DNA of 64,000 nucleotides from Myxococcales bacterium (GCA_016793325.1 JAEUKI010000035.1:1-64000), one strand, 5' to 3'; shown: positions 17,393-27,118, counted from the stretch's first letter. Made by a program: numbers and translations. Notes: generated from the letters alone by a model not told the origin.

Positions 17393-19531
17393 TCAGAGCG
17401 CCACGTCCGCCCACGCGCTCGCGTAGCTCGAGCGCCCGTCGCCGAGCGCTCCGTCCGCGCCAAAACCCCAGCAAAACACTGCTCCGTCTCGCGTTCGGGC
17501 GCACGAGTGACTTCGCCCCGCGGCCACCTCGACGGCGTTCGAGACGCCGTCGACCACGCGCGGACCTCCGCTCGCGCCGCTGCCGCATTGCCCGCGCTCG
17601 TTTGCGCCCCAGCACCACACGGCTCCGGTTTGGAGCGCGGCGCACGCGTGGTGCGTCCCCGCTGCGATAGACACCGCCGGCCCGACCGCGACCGCGACGG
17701 ACTCCGCGCGATCGCGGGGTCCCGCCACGCTCGATTGCGCGTATTCGTTTGCGCCCCAGCAGCGCACGGCGCCTCCTCGCGTCCGCGCGCAGCCGTGAAC
17801 GCGACCGTGGATTCCCCCGAGCGCGACTTGCTCGATCGGTCCCGCCTCGCGACGCACAGGCGTCTGCACCGCAGAGCCCGGTCCCTGCGGCCCCACGACG
17901 AGCGACGCGTTTTGTCCCCAACACACGAGCGCGCCGTCGCGGCGAATCGCGCACAACGAGTCCCACGCGCTCGCGAGGCTCGAGGCCGCGTCGAGCCCGT
18001 TCACCGCAGAAAACCTGCGACGAAACCACCCGTCGCCCTCGACCGAAGGGATCGCTTCACCCGCGCCCCACTGCCCGAAGCGGCCCGAGCCCGCGCACTC
18101 GACCGCGCCCTCGCGCGTGACGCCGCACAGGTGTTGAATCCCGAGCGCGTAGCCCGAGCGCTGCGGAGCGGGCGCGATGCGCACGGCTCGGTCGCTCCCC
18201 TCGCCCTCTGCGCGTCCCATCGGATCGAAGGGCCCGGCGCCGAACAAGACCAACGTTCCGTCCGCGAGGCGCGCCAGAGTTGTCGCCCCCGTCGTCGCGA
18301 TCTCCGTCGCGCCCGTCACGCCCGCGAGCGCGACAGGAACGGGCCTTCGTCCGAGCGGGCCCGTGCGCTCGCCGGACGTCGCGAACAAGTCCTGCGGATC
18401 GTCGAATCCCCAGCAATTTACCACACCGTTTGCAACCATCGCGCACGTGTGGTTGCCCGTCGCGACGAGGCGCGCGGCGTCGCTGATCGCTTGCACGCGG
18501 GTCGCTGGACGAACCGAGGGCCCCGTCGCTCCGCCGAGCGCGAGGCCCGCGTCGTCGCCGATGCAGCGCACCGCCCCTTGCGTCGTACGCGCGCACACCG
18601 AACGCGAACCCACGGCGACCTCTTCGACGTCCGCGAGCGCGAGCCGCCCATCCGCGACGCGAATCGCGTACTCGCCAGGCCCCATCGCGATCACGTCGTC
18701 GAAGCCCGCGCAGGTGACCGCGGTGCCTCGCGCGACCGAGCACACCATCTGCGCTCCCGCGAAGAGCGCGTCCGCTTGGCGGAGGAGCGCGGGCGTCCAC
18801 GCGCCGCGAAGCCGCGGGCTCCCGGTCGCGTCGAAGCGATAGCCCACGCAGCGAACGCGGCCGTCGCTCGCGCGACCGCAGGTGAAGTCGTCGCCCGCGG
18901 CGATGTCCGTCACGCGACCGAGGAGCCGAGCGACCACCGGCGTCGCGCGGGAGTCGTAGCGACCTTCGCCGAGTTGATTTTGTGTGCCACTGCCCCAGCA
19001 CCGGACGCTCCCGTCTGCGAGCCGCGCGCACGCGTGGGATCGACCGACCGCGAGCTGCGCGACGTTGGAGAGCCCCGGAATTGGCGTGAACGACAGCGAC
19101 TCGCTGGTGCTGTCCGCGCACCACACCGAGCCGTCGGCCTTGCGCGCGCACAGAGGGCCTGCGCCGCCGGCGAGCTCTCGCACGCCCGAGAGGCCGTCGA
19201 TCGCGCGAGCTTCGCCGTTCGAACCCCAGCAGCGCACGGCGCCGTCGGTCCCGAGCGCACACGCGCGGGACAGGCCCACGATCACGGACGATGCGTCGCG
19301 CGCGCGCACCGCGGGAGCGAGCGGCGGGGCGCGACGATCGGCGCCGAACGTTCCCCAACAGACGACGGCGCGGTCTGCGCGGATCGCGCACGTCATGGTG
19401 GCGTGAGACGCGATGCGCGCCGCCGAGGCGGGCTTCGAGGCGATGGCGACCACGAGCGCGACGACGATCCAAGCGAGCGTCGACCCTCGGTTCGAGCTCC
19501 AACGATCACGAGTGCGAGTAGGGGTCCACAT
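17393..19531 (-). CDS. Secreted RCC1-repeat protein
   Basis: A 712-residue protein with a signal segment (LAWIVVALVVAIASKPASA) followed by many RCC1-type units of about 45-50 residues. Each carries the core HxCAxxxDGxVxCWG (for example HACARLADGSVRCWGSG, HTCAMVANGVVNCWGF, HACAALQTGAVWCWGA, HSCARTRDGAVFCWGF), so it should fold into one or more seven-bladed propellers. The paired Cys in each unit suggest disulfides and an extracytoplasmic location. RCC1-type propellers bind protein partners; the bacterial role is unknown. The stop is 31 bp from the convergent LRR-like gene. The RCC1 units here resemble those fused to a MopE-like domain at 45.7 kb. Confidence 0.88.
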   Translation of the reverse strand: MWTPTRTRDRWSSNRGSTLAWIVVALVVAIASKPASAARIASHATMTCAIRADRAVVCWGTFGADRRAPPLAPAVRARDASSVIVGLSRACALGTDGAVRCWGSNGEARAIDGLSGVRELAGGAGPLCARKADGSVWCADSTSESLSFTPIPGLSNVAQLAVGRSHACARLADGSVRCWGSGTQNQLGEGRYDSRATPVVARLLGRVTDIAAGDDFTCGRASDGRVRCVGYRFDATGSPRLRGAWTPALLRQADALFAGAQMVCSVARGTAVTCAGFDDVIAMGPGEYAIRVADGRLALADVEEVAVGSRSVCARTTQGAVRCIGDDAGLALGGATGPSVRPATRVQAISDAARLVATGNHTCAMVANGVVNCWGFDDPQDLFATSGERTGPLGRRPVPVALAGVTGATEIATTGATTLARLADGTLVLFGAGPFDPMGRAEGEGSDRAVRIAPAPQRSGYALGIQHLCGVTREGAVECAGSGRFGQWGAGEAIPSVEGDGWFRRRFSAVNGLDAASSLASAWDSLCAIRRDGALVCWGQNASLVVGPQGPGSAVQTPVRREAGPIEQVALGGIHGRVHGCARTRGGAVRCWGANEYAQSSVAGPRDRAESVAVAVGPAVSIAAGTHHACAALQTGAVWCWGANERGQCGSGASGGPRVVDGVSNAVEVAAGRSHSCARTRDGAVFCWGFGADGALGDGRSSYASAWADVAL

Positions 19532-19576
19532 ACCGCGAGGGTGCAGCGGAACCGACGTTTCGATCTCTAAAGACTT

Positions 19577-20821
19577 CTAAACGCGAGCCCGCAGCGCACC
19601 GACGAAATCGAGCAGCGCCCTCGCGCTGTCCGCGGGCGGAGGGAGATTCGCAGCGAAGGCCCTCGCGCGCGCCGTGCGCTCGGGTCGCGTCGCGTCGACG
19701 AGCGCGGTCTTCAAGCGCTCGACCGAGAGCTTCGACCGAGGCACCGGCGCAGGCCCGAGCCCCAACGCCTGAACGCGGCTCGACCAGTACGCTTGGTCCA
19801 ACAAGTGCGGCACCGCCACTTGCGGAACGCCCGCGCGCGCTGCGGTGTGCGTCGTTCCGGCGCCCGCGTGGTGCACGACCGCGGCGACCCTTGGAAACAG
19901 CGCTCCGTGCGGCGCGTCATCGATCACGTGAACATCGTTGTCGCTGCGCCCGTGGGCTCCGAGCTTGGCCCAGCCGCGCGAGAGCACGAGCCGTCGTCCC
20001 GCGCGCCGCGCCGCTTCGACGATGGTCTCCGTCGTTCGCGCGGGGTCCGCGTCGGTCATGCTCCCGAACCCGACGTACACGGGCGGCGGGCCCGCGCGAA
20101 GAAATCGCTCGAGGCTGTCCTCGAGAACGTCATCGGACTCGAGCCCGAGCGGCCCCTGAAATCCCACGGCTCCGACCGCGCTCGTGACGTCGGACGGAAC
20201 GGGCGCCACCTCGCGATCGGCCGCGTACACCGCAGCGTCGCCGAACACGTAGCGCATCCCGTCATCGATCGGCCCGAGCCCGAGCTTCGCGCGCGCTCTC
20301 GACACGGGCTCGACGAGGATGCGCGAGTAGAAAGCGCCCGCGCTCGCCCACAGCGCGCGGTTGGCGAGCCTCGGCAGAGACAGCCAAGGAAACACCACCG
20401 GCGGCTGCTCGGCGCTTCGCAACAAGAGCGGGCAATACAACACCGGGAGGTACGGCACAGCGCGCTTCGCGGCGTACGACTGCGCCGCCAACACGAGGCC
20501 GCCTCCGAACACGGCGTCCGCGTCGCCTACGCCCTCTTCGCTGTCTGCGAATTGCGCGGCGATTTGCTGCTCCAAGATCACGTTGAAGGTCCGCACCGTC
20601 GCGAAGAAGCCCGCGGTGAGCTTGCTCGAGGCCTCGGACAACATCTCGACGACCGAGCCTCCCGTGACGCGCAGCGGGACGTCGTACGCCTGCGCGAGCC
20701 CGGCGAAGTCTGGCGAGGCGCACACCCACGCGTCGTGCCCGGCGCGACGACAGCGCGCCGCGAGGCGCAGGACGGGCTGCACATCACCACGCGAACCGAG
20801 GCCGAAGAACGCGAGCTTCAC
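19577..20821 (-). CDS. GT1-family glycosyltransferase (UGT/MGT-like)
   Basis: A 414-residue enzyme like bacterial macrolide or sterol glucosyltransferases. The N-terminal acceptor domain starts with MKLAFFGLGSRGDVQPVLRLA (the Gly-rich loop typical of sterol glucosyltransferases). The C-terminal donor-binding domain has VYVGFGSM, then VVHHAGAGTTHTAARAGVPQV and HLLDQAYW, matching the sugar-nucleotide-binding motif. It is predicted to transfer a hexose from UDP-sugar onto a lipid or small hydrophobic acceptor. GTG 20821 was chosen because the domain begins there and it lies 25 bp after the stop of the preceding gene. Last gene of the kinase-hydrolase-outer membrane protein unit. Confidence 0.88.
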   Translation of the reverse strand: MKLAFFGLGSRGDVQPVLRLAARCRRAGHDAWVCASPDFAGLAQAYDVPLRVTGGSVVEMLSEASSKLTAGFFATVRTFNVILEQQIAAQFADSEEGVGDADAVFGGGLVLAAQSYAAKRAVPYLPVLYCPLLLRSAEQPPVVFPWLSLPRLANRALWASAGAFYSRILVEPVSRARAKLGLGPIDDGMRYVFGDAAVYAADREVAPVPSDVTSAVGAVGFQGPLGLESDDVLEDSLERFLRAGPPPVYVGFGSMTDADPARTTETIVEAARRAGRRLVLSRGWAKLGAHGRSDNDVHVIDDAPHGALFPRVAAVVHHAGAGTTHTAARAGVPQVAVPHLLDQAYWSSRVQALGLGPAPVPRSKLSVERLKTALVDATRPERTARARAFAANLPPPADSARALLDFVGALRARV

Positions 20822-20846
20822 GCGAGTTGCGCGCGATCGTATCTGC

Positions 20847-21440
20847 TCAGCGCGCCTCGCGGCCCTCGCCGTAAGGGATCGCAATGTACCCGCCGCCCGA
20901 GAGCGCCATCGCGCTCGACGCGTTGGGAACAAACGTCGCCCCGACGCCGGCCATCGCGCCGATCCAGATGGGGCCCGCTCGAAACGCGAGCCACAGCTCG
21001 CCCACCACGGGAATTCGCAGGTCTGCGCTCGCGTCGAGCCGCACCGCTGCGGGCACCGCGAGCCCCATCGAGAAGTACGCCCACTCGCCGCGAACGCGCA
21101 GGTTGGTGCTCGGAGAGAGCTCGAGCGCCACGCCCGGATACAGCGTCGGGACGCTCACGCCTCCGCCGAGCTGCACCGAGAGCGCCCACCCCCGCGGTCC
21201 ACCGGCGAGCGTGCGGCGGAGGCCGACGCCCACGCCAAACGAGTCGAACGGGAGCTTCTGCTGCTGCGTGATCGCGAACCAAGGCCGAATCCACAGGGCG
21301 CGCGAGGACTCGGGCAGCCCTTCGAAGAGCGCGACGCTCGTCCCGAGGTCCGGCGCGCGGAGCACGCCCGCGTCTGCGTGGGCGACGGAGCTCGCCAGCG
21401 CCGTCGCGAACGCGACTCGAAAACAAACACCATAATTCAT
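20847..21440 (-). CDS. Predicted outer-membrane beta-structured protein
   Basis: A 197-residue protein with a signal peptide (VAFATALASSVAHADA). The mature part alternates hydrophobic and Gly residues in short strands (FGVGVGLRRTLAGG, WALSVQLGGGVSVPTLYPGVALELS, LRVRGEWAYFSMGLAVPAAVRLDASADL), like a small outer-membrane barrel or porin-like protein of about eight strands. Its ATG overlaps the stop of the upstream hydrolase as ATGA, so the two are co-translated. It has no recognised family name. The operon context (kinase, lipoprotein hydrolase, glycosyltransferase) points to the cell envelope. Confidence 0.68.
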   Translation of the reverse strand: MNYGVCFRVAFATALASSVAHADAGVLRAPDLGTSVALFEGLPESSRALWIRPWFAITQQQKLPFDSFGVGVGLRRTLAGGPRGWALSVQLGGGVSVPTLYPGVALELSPSTNLRVRGEWAYFSMGLAVPAAVRLDASADLRIPVVGELWLAFRAGPIWIGAMAGVGATFVPNASSAMALSGGGYIAIPYGEGREAR

Positions 21441-22354
21441 CGCGTCACCGTCACGCCTGCGAAGGTCCCCGAGTCGAGCGCGTTCAGCGCCGCTGAATCG
21501 CTGTTCAGCACGGCGTCGACGAACGTGTCGATCACGCGGAGCGCGTCACGGCGCGTGGCGCTCTGCGGTCGCGTGGAGGGCCGATCGCGCGCGAGGTTCG
21601 CCGCCGTGGCCCCGTCGGTCCAGTCGTAGTGGTTCATCCCGTCGACGACGGCGAGCAGGCGAGGCCGCGAAAATCGCATGAATCCTGCGGTCACGTCGGC
21701 CACAGGGGCGCTTCCGTCCTCGCTGCCCGTGACGCTGAGCACCCGCGATCCAGCGCGGCGCTCGAGCTGCGTCCCGTCCGCGGGAAAGCCCGCGAGCAAC
21801 ACGACGCCGTCGTAAGCGTGATCGATCCACTGCCACGTCGCGATCACGGCGCCGAGCGAGTGGCCCATCGCGACGACCTTTCCATCGCTGCGGACGGCGC
21901 GCTCGAGCGTGTGCCCCGTCGTCTCGGCGGCTCTGCGCAGCGCGAGCACCGCGGCGTGGGTGTTGTCCGGCGAGGCGATCGCGAGGTCCAGCGTGTAGTC
22001 CGGCGCGACGACGACGTATCCGCGCGTCGCGAGGTGATCGGCGATCCAGCGGTATCGCGCGCTCGAGACCAGCCCTCCGGACGCGAACACGACCGTGGGA
22101 AACGGCGCTCGGTCGCGCCGGAGATTTCCCGATGCGTCCGAGGGAAACGTCACGTCGATCGTCACGCGCTCGTTGACCCGCGCTTGCGTCAGGATCGTCA
22201 CGCGCGCCGCGCCGAACGCCCCATCGCTCCCGTCACGCCCGTCTCGCGCGCTCGACGGAGAGACGCTCACCGCTCCAGGCCCCGTCGGGCCGCACGCGGC
22301 CACCGTGACGGCGGCCAACATCATCCCCGAAACAAGATTCGCTACGCTGCGCAC
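21437..22354 (-). CDS. Lipoprotein alpha/beta-hydrolase
   Basis: A 305-residue protein with lipobox VTVAAC at about residue 21, so it is membrane-anchored and extracytoplasmic. The body is an alpha/beta-hydrolase of the dienelactone/PET-hydrolase-like type: FPTVVFASGGLVSSARYRWIADHLATRGYVVVAPDY, the nucleophile elbow GHSLG, VVLLAGFPADG, and a late NHYDWTDG supplying the catalytic His. Ester or lipid hydrolysis is expected; the substrate is unknown. Second gene of an operon: 20 bp after the kinase gene and overlapping the outer-membrane protein gene by 4 bp. Confidence 0.83.
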   Translation of the reverse strand: MRSVANLVSGMMLAAVTVAACGPTGPGAVSVSPSSARDGRDGSDGAFGAARVTILTQARVNERVTIDVTFPSDASGNLRRDRAPFPTVVFASGGLVSSARYRWIADHLATRGYVVVAPDYTLDLAIASPDNTHAAVLALRRAAETTGHTLERAVRSDGKVVAMGHSLGAVIATWQWIDHAYDGVVLLAGFPADGTQLERRAGSRVLSVTGSEDGSAPVADVTAGFMRFSRPRLLAVVDGMNHYDWTDGATAANLARDRPSTRPQSATRRDALRVIDTFVDAVLNSDSAALNALDSGTFAGVTVTR

Positions 22355-22374
22355 TGGCGCGCGGAGCCTACCAC

Positions 22375-24237
22375 TCAGCCTTCGGGGTCGAGCATCCCTG
22401 TGGGCGTCGTTCCGGGGGTGGGGTTCACTTGGCGACCCGCCGGTGGATTCGCGGTGCCTGGGTTGGTCGTCGAACCGCTGTTCGACCCGGCGCCGCTGCT
22501 CCCAGCGCTGCCCGCGTTGCCTGCGTGGGGCGCAGTGCTCGGCTCCCCGGTGCCCGGTCCGTGCGCCTGCGTCGTGCCGTGGTTCTGCGGTGGATCGCCG
22601 CCCGCAGAGGGCTGGCTCGTTGGGTTTGCGCTCGTGCCGCTGGGTCGCGGCGCGGGGTCGGTGGTGGGAGGAAGCGGCGCGCTCCCGTTGTCCCGCACGC
22701 GCTGCCCGTTGGCCTGCACGATGACGCGACCCGTCCCTCGCTCGAGCCTCACGACGATCCGCTGACGCTCGGTCACGGTGATCATTCGCACTTCCGTGCG
22801 AAATCCCGGAGCGACGACCTCGAGCCTGTGCACGTCGTCGCTGACGACCACGTCGCCGTCGTACGGGTTGTTGATCGGCCGGCCGTCGAAGCGAAGCTCC
22901 GCGACTTCGGGAAACGTGCTGATCTGAACCGCCACGCGCCGCTCGGGCGCCGCAGGAGCGCTCGCGACGCCCGAGTCCGCGCTGCGATCGACCGCTGAAG
23001 TGCCCGCGCTGCGCGCGTTCGGGTCGGCGCCCCGAGGGTCAGGAGTCGGCTGTGTCGCGGGGCCCGTTTGATTTTGTGTGCCCGTGTTCGAGCCCGATCG
23101 CGCCGCGACGGTGACCGCGCCGACGACGCCGATCGCAGCGACGACGGCGGCGCCGATGACCATCGGCAGCTTCGGGCTCGCGGACTCGCGGCGCACGCGC
23201 TGATCGATGTCGACCATGCTCGCGCTCGCGCCGAGCGTGGTCTTGTGCGTCTTCGGCTCGCTCGCTGCTGACTCGGCCCCCGACGCGGCGGGAATGGCCC
23301 CCGTGTCGCTCGCGCTGCGCGAGTTCACCTCGGTGCGCGTGGGCGCCGGGGTGTCGAGCTTGGCGAACGGCTCGAGCAACGCGCTGAGCTCCTCGGCGGT
23401 CGCGGGGCGCTCGTCGCGGTTCTTCGAGATCGTCCGCATCACGATCGCGGCCAGGTCCGCGGGCAGGTCGGGCCGATAGGTCAACAAGGGCGTCGCGTCC
23501 GTGTGGCACAGCCGATACATGAGCATCGGCAGCGAGTCGCCCTCGAAGGGAAATCTCCCAGTCAAACAGTGGTAGATCATCACGCCGGTCGCGTAGAGGT
23601 CCGCGCGCGAGTCGATGTCCTTGTGCCCCATCGCTTGCTCGGGCGGCATGTAGTACGGCGTCCCGAGCTGCGTCCCGGTCGCGGTCCGCATGCTCGTGGT
23701 GTCGCCGTCGACCTTCGCGATGCCGAAGTCGAGGAGCTTGACGAAGTCGTCGCCGCTCGAGCGCCGCACGAGAAACACGTTCTCGGGCTTGATGTCGCGG
23801 TGAACGATCTTCGACTGGTGCGCGGCCCCGAGCGCCGAGAGCACCTGTCGAACGATGCGAACCACGCGGCCTACTGGGAGAATTCCTTCTTTATCGAGCA
23901 GGCCCGCGAGGTCCGTCCCGTCCAGAAACTCGAGCACGAGAAAGTACGCGCCGTCCGGGAGCTGCCCCATGTCGAGCACGTCGACGATGTGCTCGTTGCC
24001 GATCTTCGCAGCGGCGACGGCCTCGTTGCGAAATCGATAGACGACGTTCGCGTCGCGCGCGAGGTGCGAGTGCAAGCACTTGATCGCGACCTTGCGCTGG
24101 ATCGAGGTGTTGAGCCCCTCGTACACCGAGCCCATGCCGCCTTCGCCGAGCTTTCGGATGAAGCGAAACTTGTTCTGGACAACCGTGCCCACGTAGGGGT
24201 CGGGAATCTCTGTTTCGCGAAAGCCTTCGTCGGTCAT
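22375..24237 (-). CDS. Membrane-anchored Ser/Thr protein kinase with PEGA domain
   Basis: A 620-residue Hanks-type kinase. The Gly loop GEGGMGSV is at 31-38, Lys at 53, HRDIKPEN from 146 and DFG at 170-172, then GTPYYMPPEQ, so it appears active. A Ser/Thr/Glu-rich linker leads to one transmembrane helix (about 359-379), a PEGA domain (about 430-500: VQISTFPEVAELRFDGRPI, VVSDDVHRLEVVAPGF) and a long Pro/Gly/Ser/Thr-rich tail reaching the periplasm. GGAG lies six bases before the ATG. It is the first gene of a likely operon with a lipoprotein hydrolase, an outer-membrane protein and a glycosyltransferase. Confidence 0.93.
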   Translation of the reverse strand: MTDEGFRETEIPDPYVGTVVQNKFRFIRKLGEGGMGSVYEGLNTSIQRKVAIKCLHSHLARDANVVYRFRNEAVAAAKIGNEHIVDVLDMGQLPDGAYFLVLEFLDGTDLAGLLDKEGILPVGRVVRIVRQVLSALGAAHQSKIVHRDIKPENVFLVRRSSGDDFVKLLDFGIAKVDGDTTSMRTATGTQLGTPYYMPPEQAMGHKDIDSRADLYATGVMIYHCLTGRFPFEGDSLPMLMYRLCHTDATPLLTYRPDLPADLAAIVMRTISKNRDERPATAEELSALLEPFAKLDTPAPTRTEVNSRSASDTGAIPAASGAESAASEPKTHKTTLGASASMVDIDQRVRRESASPKLPMVIGAAVVAAIGVVGAVTVAARSGSNTGTQNQTGPATQPTPDPRGADPNARSAGTSAVDRSADSGVASAPAAPERRVAVQISTFPEVAELRFDGRPINNPYDGDVVVSDDVHRLEVVAPGFRTEVRMITVTERQRIVVRLERGTGRVIVQANGQRVRDNGSAPLPPTTDPAPRPSGTSANPTSQPSAGGDPPQNHGTTQAHGPGTGEPSTAPHAGNAGSAGSSGAGSNSGSTTNPGTANPPAGRQVNPTPGTTPTGMLDPEG

Positions 24238-24278
24238 CGCTCACTCCTCGCGAAAACGATCTTTCGTACTGCCACACA

Positions 24279-26066
24279 CTACATCGACGGGGCGCGCGTC
24301 GTTCCGCAGACGGCTCCAGATCGCGCGGCCATCGCGCGCGAGTCGAGCCACGCGACAGCCGCCCCAGCGCGATCGGTCGAATACAAGAACGGCCCTTGCG
24401 CGCCGGTCTCCACGAAGATCGCCGGCGGAGAATCGATGAGGGACAGATCGACGCCCAACACGCGCGCGCCTCGCAACGAGCCGCTCTCGACGTACGTCAC
24501 GAGCCATCCGCCGACGTCTCCGTTCTGCGCCTGCGGGTGCCCTCGATCGATGAGACCTCGATCGAGGCCGATCACTGCGGGCGTAATCGCGCCGATCGCC
24601 CCTCGCGCGACCGCCGTGCGCCGCCGCTCGACGAAGGTCCCGCTGTTGAGCTCCAGCTCCGCGAGATACACCTCGTTGGCGGGCGCCCCGCACCCCTCGA
24701 CCCACGCGACCGCGAGCCGCACCTCGCTCCGCTCGGAGACCGAGCGAATGCCGATCGCCACGTAGTCCGCGGGCCCCACGCTGCCCGCACGGCCCAAGGT
24801 AAACGGCGCCCCGAGCACCAACGGCTCGGTCGAGCGCGGCGTTCCTGCGGGCTCGTTCGAGAAGAAGGCCCCTGTCGGCGTAAACTGAGCCACTGTTCGA
24901 AGCGTGACGTCGCCCATCGCGTTGGCAAATCCAACGACCCATCCCCCGGATGGCAACGCGACGATCGCCGGCGCGCCGCCTCCGCGCGTCTGTCCGAGCA
25001 CGGCGGGGATCGCGACGCCCATCGGCGCGTTGGTCGCCACGATCGGCCTCGAGGTCGTCGTAGGGACAGCTTGAAGATACGCTGTCGAAAACCCGAGGGC
25101 CTCGACGTTCACGGGCTCTGCAGGCGCGGGCGCGCCACACACGCTTCGGTCCTGCGGAGCGCCGAGCCACGCGCCCAGCGCAGCCGCGGCGAGCGTCCCG
25201 ACGTATCCGTTCGGCCGATTGAGCGAGAGCACAGGCCGCGCCGCGCCGCGGGCCGTTCGATTGCGACCCGTGCAGTTGTCCTGCGTGGGCCCGTCGGCGA
25301 TGTCGATCCCGTCGACGATGTTCGAGGCCACGAAAGGACCTCGCACGTCGAAGTTCGCGGGCATCAACGAGGTGTCGAGCATCCCCGCGCGGAGCCGTCC
25401 GAAACGGCACTGCAGCGGGTCCACGGCGAGCATGAACCACTCGCTCGGAGTGCGTCCGGGCGCGATCGCTGCGTCGATGATCGAGCACATAATGGGCTGG
25501 GTATTTCGTTCGCTCGAGCATCGATCGAGCGTCGGCGTCCACATCGGCCAGGTGGCTGGGAGGTTGCTCCCGCTCGAGACGGCCGTGACGGGCCGTACCG
25601 ATCGCGCGGGCTCGGGCATTCCGTCGACGCCGACCGCCGAAAACAGCGCCGTCCCACCGCCGCTCGGGATCGCGAGGGCCGCCACCCCGACGCTGGTCGC
25701 CGTGAAACCAGCCCTCGCGAAACCGCCGCCCGACAAGGTCACGACCGTCGCTGGCGTGATCCCGATCACGTTCTCGTCGATGAGCCCGTTGCAGTCGTTG
25801 TCGACGCCGTCGCACACCTCGACCTTTTGGCTGCGCCGCTCGCACTTGCGCGTGGACGGCGAGCACACGAAGCGATTGCACGCGTCGAGCGGCGTACCCG
25901 TGCGTCGGTTGAGCGAGTCGCAGTCCACATCCGCGCGGCACGTCGGCAGCTCGAAGCTGTCGAACCCCGCGAGCGAACAGCCGCTCAGCGACGCGAGCGC
26001 GGCGGCAAACGATACAGCCCACGTATTCAAGTACCCTGCGCGCGGGGCGCGGCGAGACGCGCTCAA
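24279..26066 (-). CDS. MopE-like metal-binding lipoprotein
   Basis: A 595-residue lipoprotein with signal VSFAAALASLSGC (Cys at about residue 30). A Cys-rich segment (CRADVDCDSLNRRTGTPLDAC) precedes one metal-binding unit VCDGVDNDCNGLIDE of the MopE/PF11617 type. The rest (about 470 residues) is beta-rich with repeated strand-like segments, possibly a propeller. The start is TTG at 26066: GGAGG lies six bases upstream, and the TTG shares bases with the stop of the preceding gene (TTGA), so translation is coupled to the TPR/PEGA gene. In-frame sequence upstream of this TTG belongs to that gene. Confidence 0.78.
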   Translation of the reverse strand: MSASRRAPRAGYLNTWAVSFAAALASLSGCSLAGFDSFELPTCRADVDCDSLNRRTGTPLDACNRFVCSPSTRKCERRSQKVEVCDGVDNDCNGLIDENVIGITPATVVTLSGGGFARAGFTATSVGVAALAIPSGGGTALFSAVGVDGMPEPARSVRPVTAVSSGSNLPATWPMWTPTLDRCSSERNTQPIMCSIIDAAIAPGRTPSEWFMLAVDPLQCRFGRLRAGMLDTSLMPANFDVRGPFVASNIVDGIDIADGPTQDNCTGRNRTARGAARPVLSLNRPNGYVGTLAAAALGAWLGAPQDRSVCGAPAPAEPVNVEALGFSTAYLQAVPTTTSRPIVATNAPMGVAIPAVLGQTRGGGAPAIVALPSGGWVVGFANAMGDVTLRTVAQFTPTGAFFSNEPAGTPRSTEPLVLGAPFTLGRAGSVGPADYVAIGIRSVSERSEVRLAVAWVEGCGAPANEVYLAELELNSGTFVERRRTAVARGAIGAITPAVIGLDRGLIDRGHPQAQNGDVGGWLVTYVESGSLRGARVLGVDLSLIDSPPAIFVETGAQGPFLYSTDRAGAAVAWLDSRAMAARSGAVCGTTRAPSM

Positions 26067-27118
26067 AACGAACCTCCCAACGAGAGCCCGCGAAACGTGC
26101 TCGACGCGACGGGCAGCACAGTGAGGCTCGAGGCGCGCGTCCCGTCTTGGTTCTCTGCGGGACGACGCCACTCGGTCGCGACGCCGAGCAGCGTGGCTCC
26201 CACCGCGGCGACGCCGGTGAACGCGAAGGTGATGTCCGCGCCCACGGCGAACGCGCGGATCGCGTCTTTGTGATCCTGGCCGACCATCAACATCTCTTCG
26301 CGGTTGGGCGAGGCGAGCAGTCGATCGACCTCTGCGCGAATCGACAGCACGCGCGCGCCGAGGACGATCCCCGCGGTGCCCACCGCGACGCCGACGCCCG
26401 TCACGATCCCGAAGAACGCCGGGTGCAATCCGCGCCGAACGTTGAGCCGCTCGAGCCTGAACTCGAGGGACACCGTCGTTCGCGCGGGGAGCGAGACCTG
26501 CTGTCGCGCCGGCGAATACCCTCGCACGCGCAGCTCGACGACGTGAACGCCGCCGGGGATCCGCACGCTCTGCACGCGGTCGGACACCTGCCGATCATCG
26601 ACCCACACCTCTGCGTGCGGGACGTTCGATCGAATATCCAGCGTGCCGAGCAGCCCTTCGAGCGCCGCCATCGACGCCGTGGCCATCACGCGATTGGGGT
26701 CGTCCGCAGCCGCGGCTTCGAGGAAGCGTCGGTAGTACTCGACGGCGAAGTTGTATCGAAACAGCCGCTCGTAGCAGCGCGCAATGTTGAAGAACAAACG
26801 GTACCGCGTCGGGAGCGTCCCGTAGAGCTCGTACGCGCGCTGGTACTCGGTGAGCGCGGACTCGAAGTTGTTCGCGTCGTACAGCGAATTTCCACGCTGA
26901 AACGCGGCGCGAGCCTCAGCGCGCTCGGGGTTGGGCGGCGTCGCTGCGGGCGTGGCGCTCGCGTCGGTCGCGCCCGTACCCGCGGTCCCCTGCGGGGCGA
27001 CGGGCGTCGTGGGGGGCGTCGTTGGCGTCGTCGAGGGGCTGCTCTGCGCGAGCGCGAAGCGCGGCGAGAGGGCGACGACGGCGGTCGCGAGCGAGAGCGC
27101 GAAGTGTCGTTGAGTCAT
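26063..27118 (-). CDS. Secreted TPR and PEGA-like membrane protein
   Basis: A 351-residue protein with a signal peptide (ALSLATAVVALSPRFALA), then a Pro/Thr/Ala-rich linker. A TPR-like region (ARAAFQRGNSLYDANNFESAL, FNIARCYERLFRYNFAVEYY) and a PEGA domain (IRSNVPHAEVWVDDRQVSDRVQSVRIPGGVHVVELRVRGY) follow. Two C-terminal helices (FFGIVTGVGVAVGTAGIVLGA and ITFAFTGVAAVGATLLGVA) end it. The design is the same as the 8.9-kb protein, suggesting a paralogous group in this genome. It is coupled to the MopE-like lipoprotein by a TTGA overlap, so the pair probably forms an envelope complex. Confidence 0.8.
   Translation of the reverse strand: MTQRHFALSLATAVVALSPRFALAQSSPSTTPTTPPTTPVAPQGTAGTGATDASATPAATPPNPERAEARAAFQRGNSLYDANNFESALTEYQRAYELYGTLPTRYRLFFNIARCYERLFRYNFAVEYYRRFLEAAAADDPNRVMATASMAALEGLLGTLDIRSNVPHAEVWVDDRQVSDRVQSVRIPGGVHVVELRVRGYSPARQQVSLPARTTVSLEFRLERLNVRRGLHPAFFGIVTGVGVAVGTAGIVLGARVLSIRAEVDRLLASPNREEMLMVGQDHKDAIRAFAVGADITFAFTGVAAVGATLLGVATEWRRPAENQDGTRASSLTVLPVASSTFRGLSLGGSF

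Noticed and set aside
17333..19570. Long open frame on the plus strand opposite the RCC1 gene
   Set aside because: Arg/Ala-rich translation without domains; it mirrors the strong codon bias of the RCC1 gene on the minus strand.
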